Shown piece after piece: positions 43,284-52,727 of a DNA stretch of 64,000 nucleotides. The stretch's first letter is position 1. The number at the start of each line of letters is the position of its first letter. The notes beneath the pieces were generated by a model. It was not told the DNA's origin. It saw only the letters and a program-made list of their open reading frames with translations, and searched no databases. The position numbers and the translations under genes were made by a program. Source of the stretch: Gemella cuniculi DSM 15828 (lineage in GTDB: Bacteria; Bacillota; Bacilli; Staphylococcales; Gemellaceae); the NCBI RefSeq assembly GCF_000425665.1, contig NZ_AUDW01000011.1, positions 1 to 64,000 of the forward strand. The letters are read 5' to 3'.

Positions 43284-46200
43284 ATGATAGAAAAAGAATT
43301 TAAACAGCTAGTTAAAAGTAAAAAATTACTTATAACTATGGCTATTACACTTTTAATTCCGATTTTATATGCAGGAACATTTTTAAAATCGGTATGGACT
43401 CCTTATGACAATACGAAAAATTTAAAAGTTGGTGTTGTTAATATGGATGAAAGTGTAAAATTCGAAGGAAAAAAATTTGAAGTTGGAAACTCAATGGTAA
43501 ATAAACTCAAAGAGAATAAAAAAGTTAATTGGCAATTTGTTGACAAAGCTACCGCTGATAAACAACTACGTGAAGGTGATTATTATATGGTAGTTACTAT
43601 CCCAAAGGACTTCTCTAAAAATGCAACTACACTTTCTAATGAAAATCCCCAAAAAATGAACATAGATTTTAAGACTAACTTTACCAAAAGTAAAAACGGG
43701 GAAAAAATTATGGAGACTGTTGCTTCTAATTTAACAAACACTGTAAAAGATCAAGTTGTAAAAACTTATAGCACTACTTTATACAATAAATTTTCCGAAT
43801 TAGGAGTTTCTCTAAAAAAAGCTGCTGACGGTTCTAGCCAACTAAGTGATGGTCTTACTAAACTCAATAATGGAGGAGAAAAATTAAGTGATGGAATCAG
43901 TAAATTAAATAACGGAAGTAGCCAATTAAAAAATGGTTTACTTCAATACACTAATGGTATCCTTACTATCAATGAAAAATTATTTGCTAAAAGAGGCGAT
44001 TTAAATAAACTCGCTGAAGGAGGAAATACTCTTGCATCAGGTGTTAATTCTTTATCTAGTGCCGTACCACAGCTTACAGACGGTTCTAAACAGTTAAGCA
44101 ATGGTCTTACTAAACTTAATGATGGAGGACAAAGATTAGCTAATGGTGTCAAGCAATTACAAAATGGAGCAGGTCAATTATCAAATGGTTTAAACACTCT
44201 TAATCAAAATAAAGATACCCTTGTTAATGGTGTCAAACAACTTAATGATGGAGGAAATGAATTTCAAAATGGATTATTGACTTATACCAACGGTCTTCTT
44301 ACACTTAACGAAAAATTAATTTCAAAAAGAGATGATTTGAATAAATTAACCGCAGGTGGAGATTCACTTGCTGATGGAATTTCTAAATATACTGGTGGTG
44401 TTAATTTAATTAATCAGGGACTCATCTCCAATCAAGGGGAGTTAGGAAAACTAACTACAGGTGGTTCAGCATTAGAAAATGGAATTTCACTTTTAGGTAA
44501 AGGCGTTCCTGAACTATTTGCTGGCTCTGAAAAAATACTTGATGGATTAAATTCCTTGAACAACAAATTGCCTTCCGATAAAGAGTTGGCTGATAAAAAA
44601 GAAAAAATTGAAGAGCTTGCAAGTAAACTTAAAGCCTTAAAAATAAGCCTTAGAGGAATAAATAGTAAGCTTTCTAACAATTTCGAAGAACTAAATACCC
44701 AACTTGAAAACTTAAAAGCAACCATAAACAAACTAGACGTTAGCAATCCTGCTACACCTACAAAAGTTAATTTTAGTTCTCTAAAACAGCAACTCGATTC
44801 AACATCTCTAACAGATGCTGAAAAAAATAATATTCTTGCTGCAGCACAAACTGACATCAACAATAATAATGGAAAAACAATTTCTAACAACAACAGCAAG
44901 TTAAAAGATGAACTTTCTGCTATCTTAAATAATATTTCATCTAAATACTCAAATATTAAGTATCCACTTAAAACTTTAGCATCTTTAAGTAAAAAAGTAG
45001 AAGCTGTAGATGTTAACCAATTAGAGTCTGAGCTTAACGCTTCTATTGTTGGATACTCTAAAATTAAATCTGGAGTTACAGCATTGGCCAATGGTAGTGG
45101 AAAACTAAAGGCTGGATTGTCTATAATGAATGAAAAATCATCTACCTTAACTAACGGTTTTTCTCAATACAAAGCTGGTGTCGATAAAACTGTTACCTCT
45201 CTTACTAATGGAAAATTAGCTAATGGGATTAAACAACTTGTTGATAACTCACCTCAACTTACAAGTGGATTTGAAAAATATAAAAATGGTGTTAATAGTT
45301 TAACTACATCCATGACTACCGGAGAACTTGCACAAGGGGTTCAAAAACTTGCGGACAATACCCCTAAAATTCAAGATGGATTCAAAAAAATAAATGCGGG
45401 GCTTGCTACACTCAATTCAAAAATTCCTGAACTCACTATCGGTATTCAAAAACTGGATAATGGTGGTAAACAACTTTATAAAGGATTGACAGATATGCAA
45501 GCTAAAACTCCTAAACTTATTAATGGTGTTCAAAAACTTAGTTTCGGTTCTAATAAATTATATCAAGCCCTTTCTCAGGTAAATGAAAAAACACCCGCTC
45601 TTGTTAACGGATTTGGACAGTATAAAAATGGAGTTAATACACTTATCTCTACTGTTACTACTGGAGAACTTGCACAAGGAGTTCAAAAACTTGCAACTAA
45701 TACTCCTAAACTTCAAAACGGTGCATTACGCTTAGCTGATGGAATTAATCAACTTTATGATAAAACTCCTGAACTTATTAATGGTGTTCAAAAGCTTAAA
45801 GATGGTTCAACTACATTAACTGAAAAACTTTCTGATGGCTCTACACGATTAAATTCAGCCAACACTGGGGACAAGAATTCTGAAATGTTAGCAAACCCAA
45901 TTAAAACAAATATTTCTGATATTAGTTCTGAAACAAGCTATGGTAATGCAATGGCTCCATTCTTCTTAGTATTTGGATTATTAATAGGTGCATTAGCATT
46001 TAACATTCTTTATCCAATTCATAAAAAAGAAAATAATATCTCTACTACTTCGTGGTTTACAAGCAAATTGTTAGTTATGTTATTATTCGCATTCTTGGAA
46101 GTAATTATTGAAGTTATCGTCATGAAACTATTCTTTAATTTTTCTGTGGAATATTTTGGAATGTATTTCTTTGGATTATTAATTTCTGCTATCGTGTTTA

Positions 46201-46517
46201 TGATAATAATGCATTTCTTATCATTTACATTCGGAAAAATTGGAAATGGAATTGGTATTGCTTTTGTCGCTTTACAATTTGTATTAACTACTCCATTATT
46301 CCCCAAAGAAATGCTGCCAACACTATATAGTGGTTTGATTCCTTTCACTCCTGTTTACTATGGTGATATGGCAGTTAGACATGCAGTGTTAGGTGGACTT
46401 ACAAATAGTATTTACAACAATGCTATTCTTATTTTAGGAATATTAGGGGTTATATTCTTAGCTCTTACCTATGTTGTATATAATAAGAAAAATAAAGTTG
46501 TGAATTCATTGGTATAA
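43284..46517 (+). CDS. YhgE/Pip-domain membrane protein
   Basis: 1077 residues. One membrane segment near the N-terminus (about 16-36), an extracytoplasmic region of about 850 residues, and at least five C-terminal segments (about 895-1070) of ABC-2 type. The N-terminal part (KVGVVNMDESVKFEGKKFEVGNSMVNKL ... YYMVVTIPKDFSKNA) is the YhgE/Pip signature. The outer region is built from many repeats of the form L..G...L..G (for example GLTKLNNGGEKLSDGISKLNNG), predicted as long helical rods. The family includes Lactococcus Pip, a phage receptor, and is related in layout to EsaA of type VIIb secretion. No other secretion genes are nearby. AAAGGAGG precedes the ATG. Confidence 0.9.
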   Translation: MIEKEFKQLVKSKKLLITMAITLLIPILYAGTFLKSVWTPYDNTKNLKVGVVNMDESVKFEGKKFEVGNSMVNKLKENKKVNWQFVDKATADKQLREGDYYMVVTIPKDFSKNATTLSNENPQKMNIDFKTNFTKSKNGEKIMETVASNLTNTVKDQVVKTYSTTLYNKFSELGVSLKKAADGSSQLSDGLTKLNNGGEKLSDGISKLNNGSSQLKNGLLQYTNGILTINEKLFAKRGDLNKLAEGGNTLASGVNSLSSAVPQLTDGSKQLSNGLTKLNDGGQRLANGVKQLQNGAGQLSNGLNTLNQNKDTLVNGVKQLNDGGNEFQNGLLTYTNGLLTLNEKLISKRDDLNKLTAGGDSLADGISKYTGGVNLINQGLISNQGELGKLTTGGSALENGISLLGKGVPELFAGSEKILDGLNSLNNKLPSDKELADKKEKIEELASKLKALKISLRGINSKLSNNFEELNTQLENLKATINKLDVSNPATPTKVNFSSLKQQLDSTSLTDAEKNNILAAAQTDINNNNGKTISNNNSKLKDELSAILNNISSKYSNIKYPLKTLASLSKKVEAVDVNQLESELNASIVGYSKIKSGVTALANGSGKLKAGLSIMNEKSSTLTNGFSQYKAGVDKTVTSLTNGKLANGIKQLVDNSPQLTSGFEKYKNGVNSLTTSMTTGELAQGVQKLADNTPKIQDGFKKINAGLATLNSKIPELTIGIQKLDNGGKQLYKGLTDMQAKTPKLINGVQKLSFGSNKLYQALSQVNEKTPALVNGFGQYKNGVNTLISTVTTGELAQGVQKLATNTPKLQNGALRLADGINQLYDKTPELINGVQKLKDGSTTLTEKLSDGSTRLNSANTGDKNSEMLANPIKTNISDISSETSYGNAMAPFFLVFGLLIGALAFNILYPIHKKENNISTTSWFTSKLLVMLLFAFLEVIIEVIVMKLFFNFSVEYFGMYFFGLLISAIVFMIIMHFLSFTFGKIGNGIGIAFVALQFVLTTPLFPKEMLPTLYSGLIPFTPVYYGDMAVRHAVLGGLTNSIYNNAILILGILGVIFLALTYVVYNKKNKVVNSLV

Positions 46518-46539
46518 ACTTAAAACTATTAACTAAAAT

Positions 46540-46576
46540 AATCTCTCAAAATTTTAACATGTTTTGAGAGATTTTA
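46540..46576 (+). terminator. Terminator of the YhgE gene
   Basis: 12-bp stem AATCTCTCAAAA / TTTTGAGAGATT (46540-46551 / 46562-46573) followed by T-rich bases. Confidence 0.85.
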
Positions 46577-46686
46577 TCTATTTAAAAATCGTTCTCCGGA
46601 TAACCATATTTTATTTATTCAGGCGATCTCTTCAAACCATTTTCTTTTATCATTATCTTACTTTTTTACAAAATCTAACAGTGAAA

Positions 46687-46728
46687 AAGTGAATAAAATT
46701 AAAACACTTATTAATTTTATTCACTTTT
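46687..46728 (-). terminator. Terminator of the dxs-like gene
   Basis: A 14-bp stem (AAGTGAATAAAATT and its complement) with an A run that reads as T on the reverse strand, just beyond the stop at 46735. Confidence 0.75.
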
Positions 46729-46734
46729 ATTAGA

Positions 46735-48495
46735 TTATTTTAAAACATCAATAATATTTTTAACAATATTATCTACCGTAATCCCATTTTCTTCCAATAA
46801 CTCTTCTGGTTTATAACGATCATGAAATTGTTTATTGATTCCATAATTTTGTACTTTAAGGTTAGAATTTCCTAAATAACTTGCTATCATCTGACCATAT
46901 CCACCTTCTAATATCCCATCTTCAAGCGTTACCACTAATTTATGATTCTTTTCTAATGAATCTAAAAGTTCATTGTCCAAACCTGTAATATATCTTGGAT
47001 TAACCACAGTTGCTCCTATATTATACTTTTTAAATAATTCTCCTGCTATTGTTTCTGCCAATTCATAAAAATTACCCAAACCAAATATCGCTACTTCACG
47101 CCCAGATTTTGTTACTTTATTTTTATTTAGTACTGAATAGTCCGTCTCATCAATTTCTCCTACCTCTTTTAAAGGTCCAACCGGAACACGAATTGCTACT
47201 GGATGATTTTTTTGTTCAATAGCCCAATCTAACATCGCTAAATGCTCTTCTTTATTAGTTGGTGCTAAATACACAAAATTTGGAATATGGGCTAAAAACG
47301 GAATATCAAAAAATCCTAAATGACTTTCATCGTTCATTGAATTAATTGATGCTCCATAAACTAAAACCACACCCGCCTGATTATTTAATGCCATATCATG
47401 TGATAGTTGATCATATGTTCTTTGTAAAAATGTAGAAAATACCGCCCAAATTGGTTTAACTCCATTTTTAGCAAGCCCTGTTGTCATAGTTGCTGCTTGT
47501 TCTTCTGCGATACCAACATCTATAAATTGCTCACCAACCTCTTTTCGTTGTTGTCTATCAAATACTATCATAGGTGTCCCAGCATTCACAACTACCGTCA
47601 ATGGATCTTTTTTAATTTTATTTGCCAAATATTTTGAAGTTACACTGTTGTAAGTGTCTTTATCTGTGTCAGATAAAATATATTTTCCAGTTTCAAGGCT
47701 AAATGGTCCCCCTGCATGGAAAGTTTCGTGGTCTTTTTCAGCTGGAGCAAAACCTTTACCTTTTTCTGTATGTATATGAAGTAGTACAGGGTGAGTAACA
47801 TCTTTTACTTTTTCAAATAACGCAATTAATTTTTCCAAATCATTTCCCTCATCCAAATAAAAATATTCGTACCCTAATGCCCTAAAAATATTATTCTCAT
47901 CTTTTCCTTTTGTTTGTCTTAAATTTCTTAATGCTGTATAAATTCCACCTTGTGGATTTTTAGCAATTGATTGATCATTATCATTAACTATTACAATAGT
48001 ATTTGTCCCTGTAGTAGCAATCGTATTTAATCCCTCATAAGCCATCCCTCCAGACAATGAACCGTCACCAATTACCGCTACAACATTACTTTGTTCTTTT
48101 TTTAAATCTCGTGCTTTTGCAACACCACTTGCTAGCGACAAAGATGTAGAAGTATGACCTATTGTAAATAAATCATGTTCACTCTCCTTTGGATTGGTAT
48201 ATCCAGAAACATCATCATAATGTGTTGAATCTGTAAATGCATATTGTCTACCAGTCAACATTTTATGAATATAACTTTGATGAGATACATCAAAAATTAA
48301 TTTATCTACTGGTGAATTAAAAACATAATGAAGTGCAATCGTCATTTCCACTACGCCTAAATTCGGTCCATTATGTCCACCATGACTACTTACTTTTTCT
48401 AATAATGCTGTACGAGCTTCATCTACCAACGTATATAATTGTTCATTTGTTAATTTTTTTAAATCTTTTGGCTCTCTAATTTGTTTTAAAATCAT
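46735..48495 (-). CDS. dxs: 1-deoxy-D-xylulose-5-phosphate synthase-like enzyme
   Basis: 586 residues, somewhat shorter than E. coli Dxs (620). Thiamine-diphosphate enzyme joining pyruvate and glyceraldehyde 3-phosphate. Seen: LVDEARTALLEKVSSHGGHNGPNLGVVEMTIALHYVF, the ThDP motif GDGSLSGGMAYEGLN (about 143-157) with VNDNDQSI, and the second-domain GIAEEQAATMTTGLA and DQLSHDMAL. It belongs to the Dxs-like group of Firmicutes cocci. DXP is also the precursor of thiamine and pyridoxal phosphate, and no other non-mevalonate genes are in this window. GGAGGG precedes the ATG; the promoter is MerR-type. Confidence 0.85.
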   Translation of the reverse strand: MILKQIREPKDLKKLTNEQLYTLVDEARTALLEKVSSHGGHNGPNLGVVEMTIALHYVFNSPVDKLIFDVSHQSYIHKMLTGRQYAFTDSTHYDDVSGYTNPKESEHDLFTIGHTSTSLSLASGVAKARDLKKEQSNVVAVIGDGSLSGGMAYEGLNTIATTGTNTIVIVNDNDQSIAKNPQGGIYTALRNLRQTKGKDENNIFRALGYEYFYLDEGNDLEKLIALFEKVKDVTHPVLLHIHTEKGKGFAPAEKDHETFHAGGPFSLETGKYILSDTDKDTYNSVTSKYLANKIKKDPLTVVVNAGTPMIVFDRQQRKEVGEQFIDVGIAEEQAATMTTGLAKNGVKPIWAVFSTFLQRTYDQLSHDMALNNQAGVVLVYGASINSMNDESHLGFFDIPFLAHIPNFVYLAPTNKEEHLAMLDWAIEQKNHPVAIRVPVGPLKEVGEIDETDYSVLNKNKVTKSGREVAIFGLGNFYELAETIAGELFKKYNIGATVVNPRYITGLDNELLDSLEKNHKLVVTLEDGILEGGYGQMIASYLGNSNLKVQNYGINKQFHDRYKPEELLEENGITVDNIVKNIIDVLK

Positions 48496-48529
48496 CTAAA
48501 AGCCCTCCTAATTTTTTTCTTTACATTTT

Positions 48530-48560
48530 AGTATACCTCTTAGAGTTAACTCTAAGTCAA
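48530..48560 (-). promoter_or_regulatory. MerR-type promoter with 18-bp palindrome ahead of dxs
   Basis: Reverse strand: TTGACT (48555-48560), 19-bp spacer, TATACT (48530-48535). Positions 48539-48556 read CTTAGAGTTAACTCTAAG, a perfect palindrome lying across the spacer and the edge of the -35. Over-long 19-bp spacing with the dyad between the boxes is the hallmark of promoters that MerR-family activators untwist (known for NmlR, AdhR, SoxR). The predicted start is about 28 bases from the dxs ATG. Confidence 0.85.
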
Positions 48561-48759
48561 GTATTATTTAATATATTTTTATTATATATATATTCGTAAA
48601 ATCATTTTTTACTAATCTTTTATGTAGTATCTCTTATTATAAGTTAAACATTGAATACATGCTCCTTATTATTTATTTTCTTTATTAATTATTTTATTTC
48701 TATTAATATTTATTATATAATTGTAATATATTATATCACTTTATAAAAGGAGATTTACT

Positions 48760-49605
48760 ATGAAAACTTTAAAGCTAAATAACGGGGTTAATATTCCTAT
48801 TTTAGGATTCGGCGTCTTTAATATTAGTGATGAAGAAACTAAAGATGCTGTGGCAAATGCTATTAAGGCTGGATACCGACACATTGACACTGCTCAACTT
48901 TATTTGAATGAAAAAGGAGTAGGAGAGGGTATTAAAGCCTCGGGTGTCCCTCGTGAGGAATTATTTATTACAACAAAACTTTGGATAAACAATACTAACT
49001 ATGAAAATGCACGTAGTTCTTTTGAACATTCACTAAAAAAATTAAATTTAGACTATGTTGATCTGTTACTAATTCATCAGCCTTATAATGATACTTTTGG
49101 TGCATGGCGTGCAATGATAGAACTTAAAAATGAGGGTAAAATTCGTGCTATTGGTGTTTCAAATTTTGGAGTTGATAAATTTGTTGACTTATCTTTATTT
49201 AGTACAGAAGCACCTGTAATTAATCAAATAGAATTAAATCCATTTTTCCAACAAAAGAAAAATGTAGAATTATTAAAAAAAGAAGGAGCTATTATTGAAG
49301 CTTGGTCAACTTTTGCACGTGGGAAAGATAATATATTCTCTAATAAAACGTTAGTTGATATTGCTAATAAACATAAAAAATCAGTTGCTCAAATTATTAT
49401 TCGCTACTTTGTCGAACAAGATATTGTAGTTCTTACAAAATCATCTAATCCAGAAAGAATGAAAGAGAATCTTAATGTATTTGATTTTGAATTAGATGGA
49501 GAAGATATAAAAAAAATATCAAATCTTGACAGAGGGGAAAGTCAATTTTTTGACCATAAAAATCCTGATACTATTAGAAATCTTGCTTCAAGAAAAGCAG
49601 ACTAA
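48760..49605 (+). CDS. Aldo/keto reductase (2,5-diketo-D-gluconate reductase-like)
   Basis: 281 residues, a single (beta/alpha)8 barrel reducing aldehydes or ketones with NADPH. The catalytic set is visible: Asp and Tyr in GYRHIDTAQLYLNE, Lys in ITTKLW, His in LLLIHQP; then GKIRAIGVSNFG, NQIELNPFFQQ and the cofactor loop VLTKSSNPERMKEN. AAAGGAG precedes the ATG by 9 bases. It is divergent from dxs; its own promoter does not carry the MerR-type palindrome. Substrate unknown, possibly methylglyoxal or other reactive carbonyls. Confidence 0.9.
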   Translation: MKTLKLNNGVNIPILGFGVFNISDEETKDAVANAIKAGYRHIDTAQLYLNEKGVGEGIKASGVPREELFITTKLWINNTNYENARSSFEHSLKKLNLDYVDLLLIHQPYNDTFGAWRAMIELKNEGKIRAIGVSNFGVDKFVDLSLFSTEAPVINQIELNPFFQQKKNVELLKKEGAIIEAWSTFARGKDNIFSNKTLVDIANKHKKSVAQIIIRYFVEQDIVVLTKSSNPERMKENLNVFDFELDGEDIKKISNLDRGESQFFDHKNPDTIRNLASRKAD

Positions 49606-49655
49606 CAATTATTTTCAGAACGTACAATAATTCCGTAAAAAATAAAAATATAATT

Positions 49656-49690
49656 AGAGATATTAAAAGTAACTTTTCTATCTCTTTTTA
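49656..49690 (+). terminator. Terminator of the aldo/keto reductase gene
   Basis: AGAGATA (49656-49662) and TATCTCT (49679-49685) with AAAAG/CTTTT inside form a stem, followed by a T run. Confidence 0.75.
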
Positions 49691-49776
49691 TTTTTATAAA
49701 AACTGTAAATATTGAAATAAAAGTTTTTATTTTAAAAAAAAAATAATAAATAGTTACCTTTTTTTGAATTTATTAT

Positions 49777-49824
49777 TTGAAAAAATTTATTTTTTAGTAT
49801 ATTATTATATTGTAGTAAAACTAC
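49777..49824 (+). promoter_or_regulatory. Promoter of the DegV gene
   Basis: TTGAAA (49777-49782), 17-bp spacer, TATTAT (49800-49805). A small inverted repeat GTAGT-AAA-ACTAC (49812-49824) lies at the expected start site. Confidence 0.6.
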
Positions 49825-49865
49825 TAAAAATATTATCTTATAAATAGAAAGGTAAAAAATTAATT

Positions 49866-50702
49866 ATGAAAACAGCTTTTGTATGTGATTCTACATTACA
49901 AGTCAGCAAAGAATTTTGTGAAAACAATCCAATTACTATAATTCCTTTAGAAGTGAGATTGAATAATGAGGTTTACGAAGACAATGTAACCATTACTCCT
50001 GAAGAATTTTATTCTAAAATTAACGATGGAATGAAACCTAGTACTAGCCAACCATCTGTCGGGAAAATTTTAAAAGTATTTGAAGACTTAAAACAAGGCG
50101 GCGTCAAACGTATCGTTGCCTTTAGTATTTCAAATAAATTATCTGGTACTTACTCATCCTTTTCTCAAGCTAGAGATCTTATAAGTGATATTGATATTAA
50201 AATAATAGATACCAAGCAATTAGCAAAAATTGTTGGCTATGCCGTAGAAAAAATTATTAAAGATTTTTCAAACGGAAAAATTTCTTATGAACAAATCGAA
50301 GATGAATACTATAAACTTTATAATCAACAAAATATCTTAGTAACAGTGGAAACTATGGAACATCTTTATGCAGGTGGTCGTCTTACTAAAGCTCAATTCG
50401 TTCTATCAAACCTTTTAAATATTCTTCCTATAATTACCATTAAAGATGGTCTGTTAGCTGTCAATGGCAAACATAGAGGAATTAATAAAACTCTTACCAA
50501 AATATGTGAAGAAATCAAGGAAAAGAATCCTAAAACACTTATTATTTTATATACTAACGATGAATTATTACAAAAAGCACAAGATGCTATAAAAAAGGTA
50601 TTTGGAGATATTGAAATTATTACCGAAATAGTTTCTCCTGTTATTGGTAGTCACGCTGGTCCTAAAGCAGTAGGGATAGGCTATTTACAATATGAAAAGT
50701 AA
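49866..50702 (+). CDS. DegV family fatty-acid-binding protein (FakB-like)
   Basis: 278 residues. DegV proteins bind fatty acids and, as FakB, present them to FakA kinase so that host fatty acids enter phospholipids. Seen: N-terminal AFVCDSTLQVSKEFCEN, TSQPSVGKILKVFEDL, SNKLSGTYSSFSQARD, the lipid-loop segment TMEHLYAGGRLTKAQFVLSNLLNILPIITIKDG, and the C-terminal SPVIGSHAGPKAVGIGYL. AGAAAGG lies about 12 bases before the ATG. Monocistronic between its promoter and terminator; the kinase is not in this window. Confidence 0.9.
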   Translation: MKTAFVCDSTLQVSKEFCENNPITIIPLEVRLNNEVYEDNVTITPEEFYSKINDGMKPSTSQPSVGKILKVFEDLKQGGVKRIVAFSISNKLSGTYSSFSQARDLISDIDIKIIDTKQLAKIVGYAVEKIIKDFSNGKISYEQIEDEYYKLYNQQNILVTVETMEHLYAGGRLTKAQFVLSNLLNILPIITIKDGLLAVNGKHRGINKTLTKICEEIKEKNPKTLIILYTNDELLQKAQDAIKKVFGDIEIITEIVSPVIGSHAGPKAVGIGYLQYEK

Positions 50703-50711
50703 AATATTTAT

Positions 50712-50756
50712 AATAAAATCTACTACATCAAAATAGTATACTGTAGTAGATTTTAT
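50712..50756 (+). terminator. Terminator of the DegV gene
   Basis: Perfect 15-bp stem 50712-50726 / 50742-50756, then a T-rich run. Confidence 0.88.
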
Positions 50757-50896
50757 ATATTTTTTATTGAATTTTTCAAAAATTATTATCTATTGTCTTA
50801 AATAATTTTTATTTGGGACCTTTCAAATTAAGTCAGTAAAATAAGAACGAATCCTTTTCTCACTTGAGTTACAAGTTTTAATATTTAAATTCTTTT

Positions 50897-51559
50897 TTAG
50901 TTTTGATTCATACTTTCTATTTTTTTATTCATCTGACTTCTTAAATTAGAAAAATCTTCTTTAACAACAACAGTATCAGAGATATAGTCGTGTAATCCTT
51001 TTTTCTTAGAATTAAATATTACTGCCAAATATGGAAGATATACCAACGCTATAGTTAATAATCTTCCTATTACTTCCCTGAAAAAAACTTCACTAAAAGT
51101 TAATTTCCCACTCTTATTAGGTTCTACTTTAATTTTCATAATAATTTTTCCTAGTGTTTGTGAAAAAAAATAGGTCATTATAATAAAATAACTAAACATT
51201 ATGATTATATAACTTAATGTTCTTTCTCCTATTATAGGAACATTGATGTTTATATTTAACAAATTAAACGAGAATGTATTTACCAAACTAGATATAGAAA
51301 GTATAACCACTAAATCTATTATATATGCTATAAATCTTAACCAAAATCCTGCATAAAAGTTTTTCGATAAAATTAGATAATCATTTAAAGAAGTTGGTAA
51401 TGAAAAATCATTTTTTTGATTTGTAAGATTAGACTGGTCATTTCCATTAAAATTATTTTGTTCTTCTAAATTTTGATTAACAGTTATATTTTTCAAAACT
51501 TCTTTTTGGTTTATTTTTTCAAAGTTTTGGTTATTAGAATTTAACTCTTTATTTCCCAT
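50897..51559 (-). CDS. RDD family membrane protein (YteJ-like)
   Basis: 220 residues. A polar, Asn/Gln-rich N-terminal tail of about 65 residues, then an RDD domain: YAGFWLRFIAYIIDLVVILS with the Arg and Asp that name the family, a second membrane segment (about 115-132), the QTLGKIIMKIKV motif and FREVIGRLLTIALVYLPYL, ending in the KKKGLHDYISDTVVV signature. It directly follows sppA (10 bases), as yteJ does in Bacillus subtilis, where the product adjusts resistance linked to SppA. The same partnership is likely here. Confidence 0.88.
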   Translation of the reverse strand: MGNKELNSNNQNFEKINQKEVLKNITVNQNLEEQNNFNGNDQSNLTNQKNDFSLPTSLNDYLILSKNFYAGFWLRFIAYIIDLVVILSISSLVNTFSFNLLNININVPIIGERTLSYIIIMFSYFIIMTYFFSQTLGKIIMKIKVEPNKSGKLTFSEVFFREVIGRLLTIALVYLPYLAVIFNSKKKGLHDYISDTVVVKEDFSNLRSQMNKKIESMNQN

Positions 51560-51569
51560 ATAAATCCTC

Positions 51570-52544
51570 CTAACCTAAATAACTTTTTTCTACTTTATTA
51601 GAAGTTGCTTCATTATTTAATTCTGAGACAATTGCTTTGGTTGTTGCTTTAATAAATCTTGAAATTAAATTTTCAGTAGTTTTATCACTTCTTATTTCTA
51701 CTACACTAGGATTTGTCAAACCTTTTTCTTCTTTTATAAAATTGACTAAATCTTCTTCTGTTCCAATTTTATCAACAAGTTTATTGTTTACAGCTTGCAC
51801 CCCACTATATGTACGCCCATCAGCTAGTTTTCTAACCTCATCCTCACTCATATTTCTTCCTTTTGCAATAACAGAAACAAACCTATCAAAAGATTCTTTG
51901 TTTTGCTCTTGAAGAATTTTTCTCGTTGTTTCTGGTAAGTCTTCAGCAAATCCTCCGACAGCCTTTTGTTCTCCAGAGCGAACTGTTTCTTGCTTAATTC
52001 CTTTATCATTTAGATATTTTTGTGCAGAAACATAACTCATTATCACTCCAATTGAACCTGTTGTAGTTTCTTCGTTAGCATATATTTTTTTAGCAGCCAT
52101 GGAAATATAATATCCTCCAGAAGTAGCTTGTTTTTTCATTGAAACATATACATCTTTTCCACTTTCTGCTAGTTCTTTATAAAGTTCAGCCGTTTCATAA
52201 ACACCCCCACCTGGTGTATTAACTGATAATAATATTGCTTTAACACTTGGATCTTCTTTTGCCGCTCTTATTTGATTCAAAATTGATGATCTAGAATAAC
52301 TATTTATCATCTCTGACCCAATTTCACCATTAACAGAAATCTTTTGAATTACTTCACTACTATCTCCATTTTTCAGTGTTAATTTAGTAACAGATTGATT
52401 TTGCACAAATGACCACAAATAATTACTACTAGTACTATCTTCTGTTTTCTTACTACTTGTTGATAACGTTCCTTTTAATAAAGAAAATAAAACTAACACT
52501 CCAACTGTTATTATTGAAAATAATCTTTTATTTTTTTTATTCAT
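51570..52544 (-). CDS. sppA: Signal peptide peptidase SppA
   Basis: 324 residues from ATG 52542-52544, eight bases after GGAG; an upstream start would spoil the signal-anchor. N-terminal membrane anchor (about 8-24), then a serine protease domain of the Clp/crotonase fold. The Ser nucleophile is Ser142 (KQATSGGYYIS) and the Lys base Lys194 (SGEQKAVGGFAE), the 52-residue spacing of Gram-positive SppA. Oxyanion region SVNTPGGGVYETAEL. Cleaves remnant signal peptides in or at the membrane, active outside the cytoplasm. Forms a unit with the RDD gene. Confidence 0.95.
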   Translation of the reverse strand: MNKKNKRLFSIITVGVLVLFSLLKGTLSTSSKKTEDSTSSNYLWSFVQNQSVTKLTLKNGDSSEVIQKISVNGEIGSEMINSYSRSSILNQIRAAKEDPSVKAILLSVNTPGGGVYETAELYKELAESGKDVYVSMKKQATSGGYYISMAAKKIYANEETTTGSIGVIMSYVSAQKYLNDKGIKQETVRSGEQKAVGGFAEDLPETTRKILQEQNKESFDRFVSVIAKGRNMSEDEVRKLADGRTYSGVQAVNNKLVDKIGTEEDLVNFIKEEKGLTNPSVVEIRSDKTTENLISRFIKATTKAIVSELNNEATSNKVEKSYLG

Positions 52545-52689
52545 CTTTTTTCTCCATTTAATTATTATTTGTACTAAAGTCAATGTGTTTTAAAAATTTT
52601 ATAGTAAATTACCTAGTATTTCATTATCACCTCTAGTTGGATATTAACCCTACTCAATCAAACACAATACTTTATTAAAATTTTTATTC

Positions 52690-52726
52690 ACATAAAGCAG
52701 CACCATCCCCGATACTGCTTTTATGT
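52690..52726 (-). terminator. Hairpin after dnaB, probable terminator
   Basis: ACATAAAGCAG (52690-52700) and CTGCTTTTATGT (52715-52726) form an 11-bp stem with one bulge around a GC-rich loop; the following T run is weak. Confidence 0.5.
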
Positions 52727-52727
52727 T

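Noticed and set aside
44432-45091. 219-residue reverse-strand frame within the YhgE gene
   Set aside because: It is an open frame opposite repetitive coding DNA with no ribosome binding site and no recognisable domain.
43284-46517. Type VIIb secretion locus
   Set aside because: YhgE/Pip proteins resemble EsaA in layout, but no EsxA, EssB, EssC or WXG100 gene is nearby.
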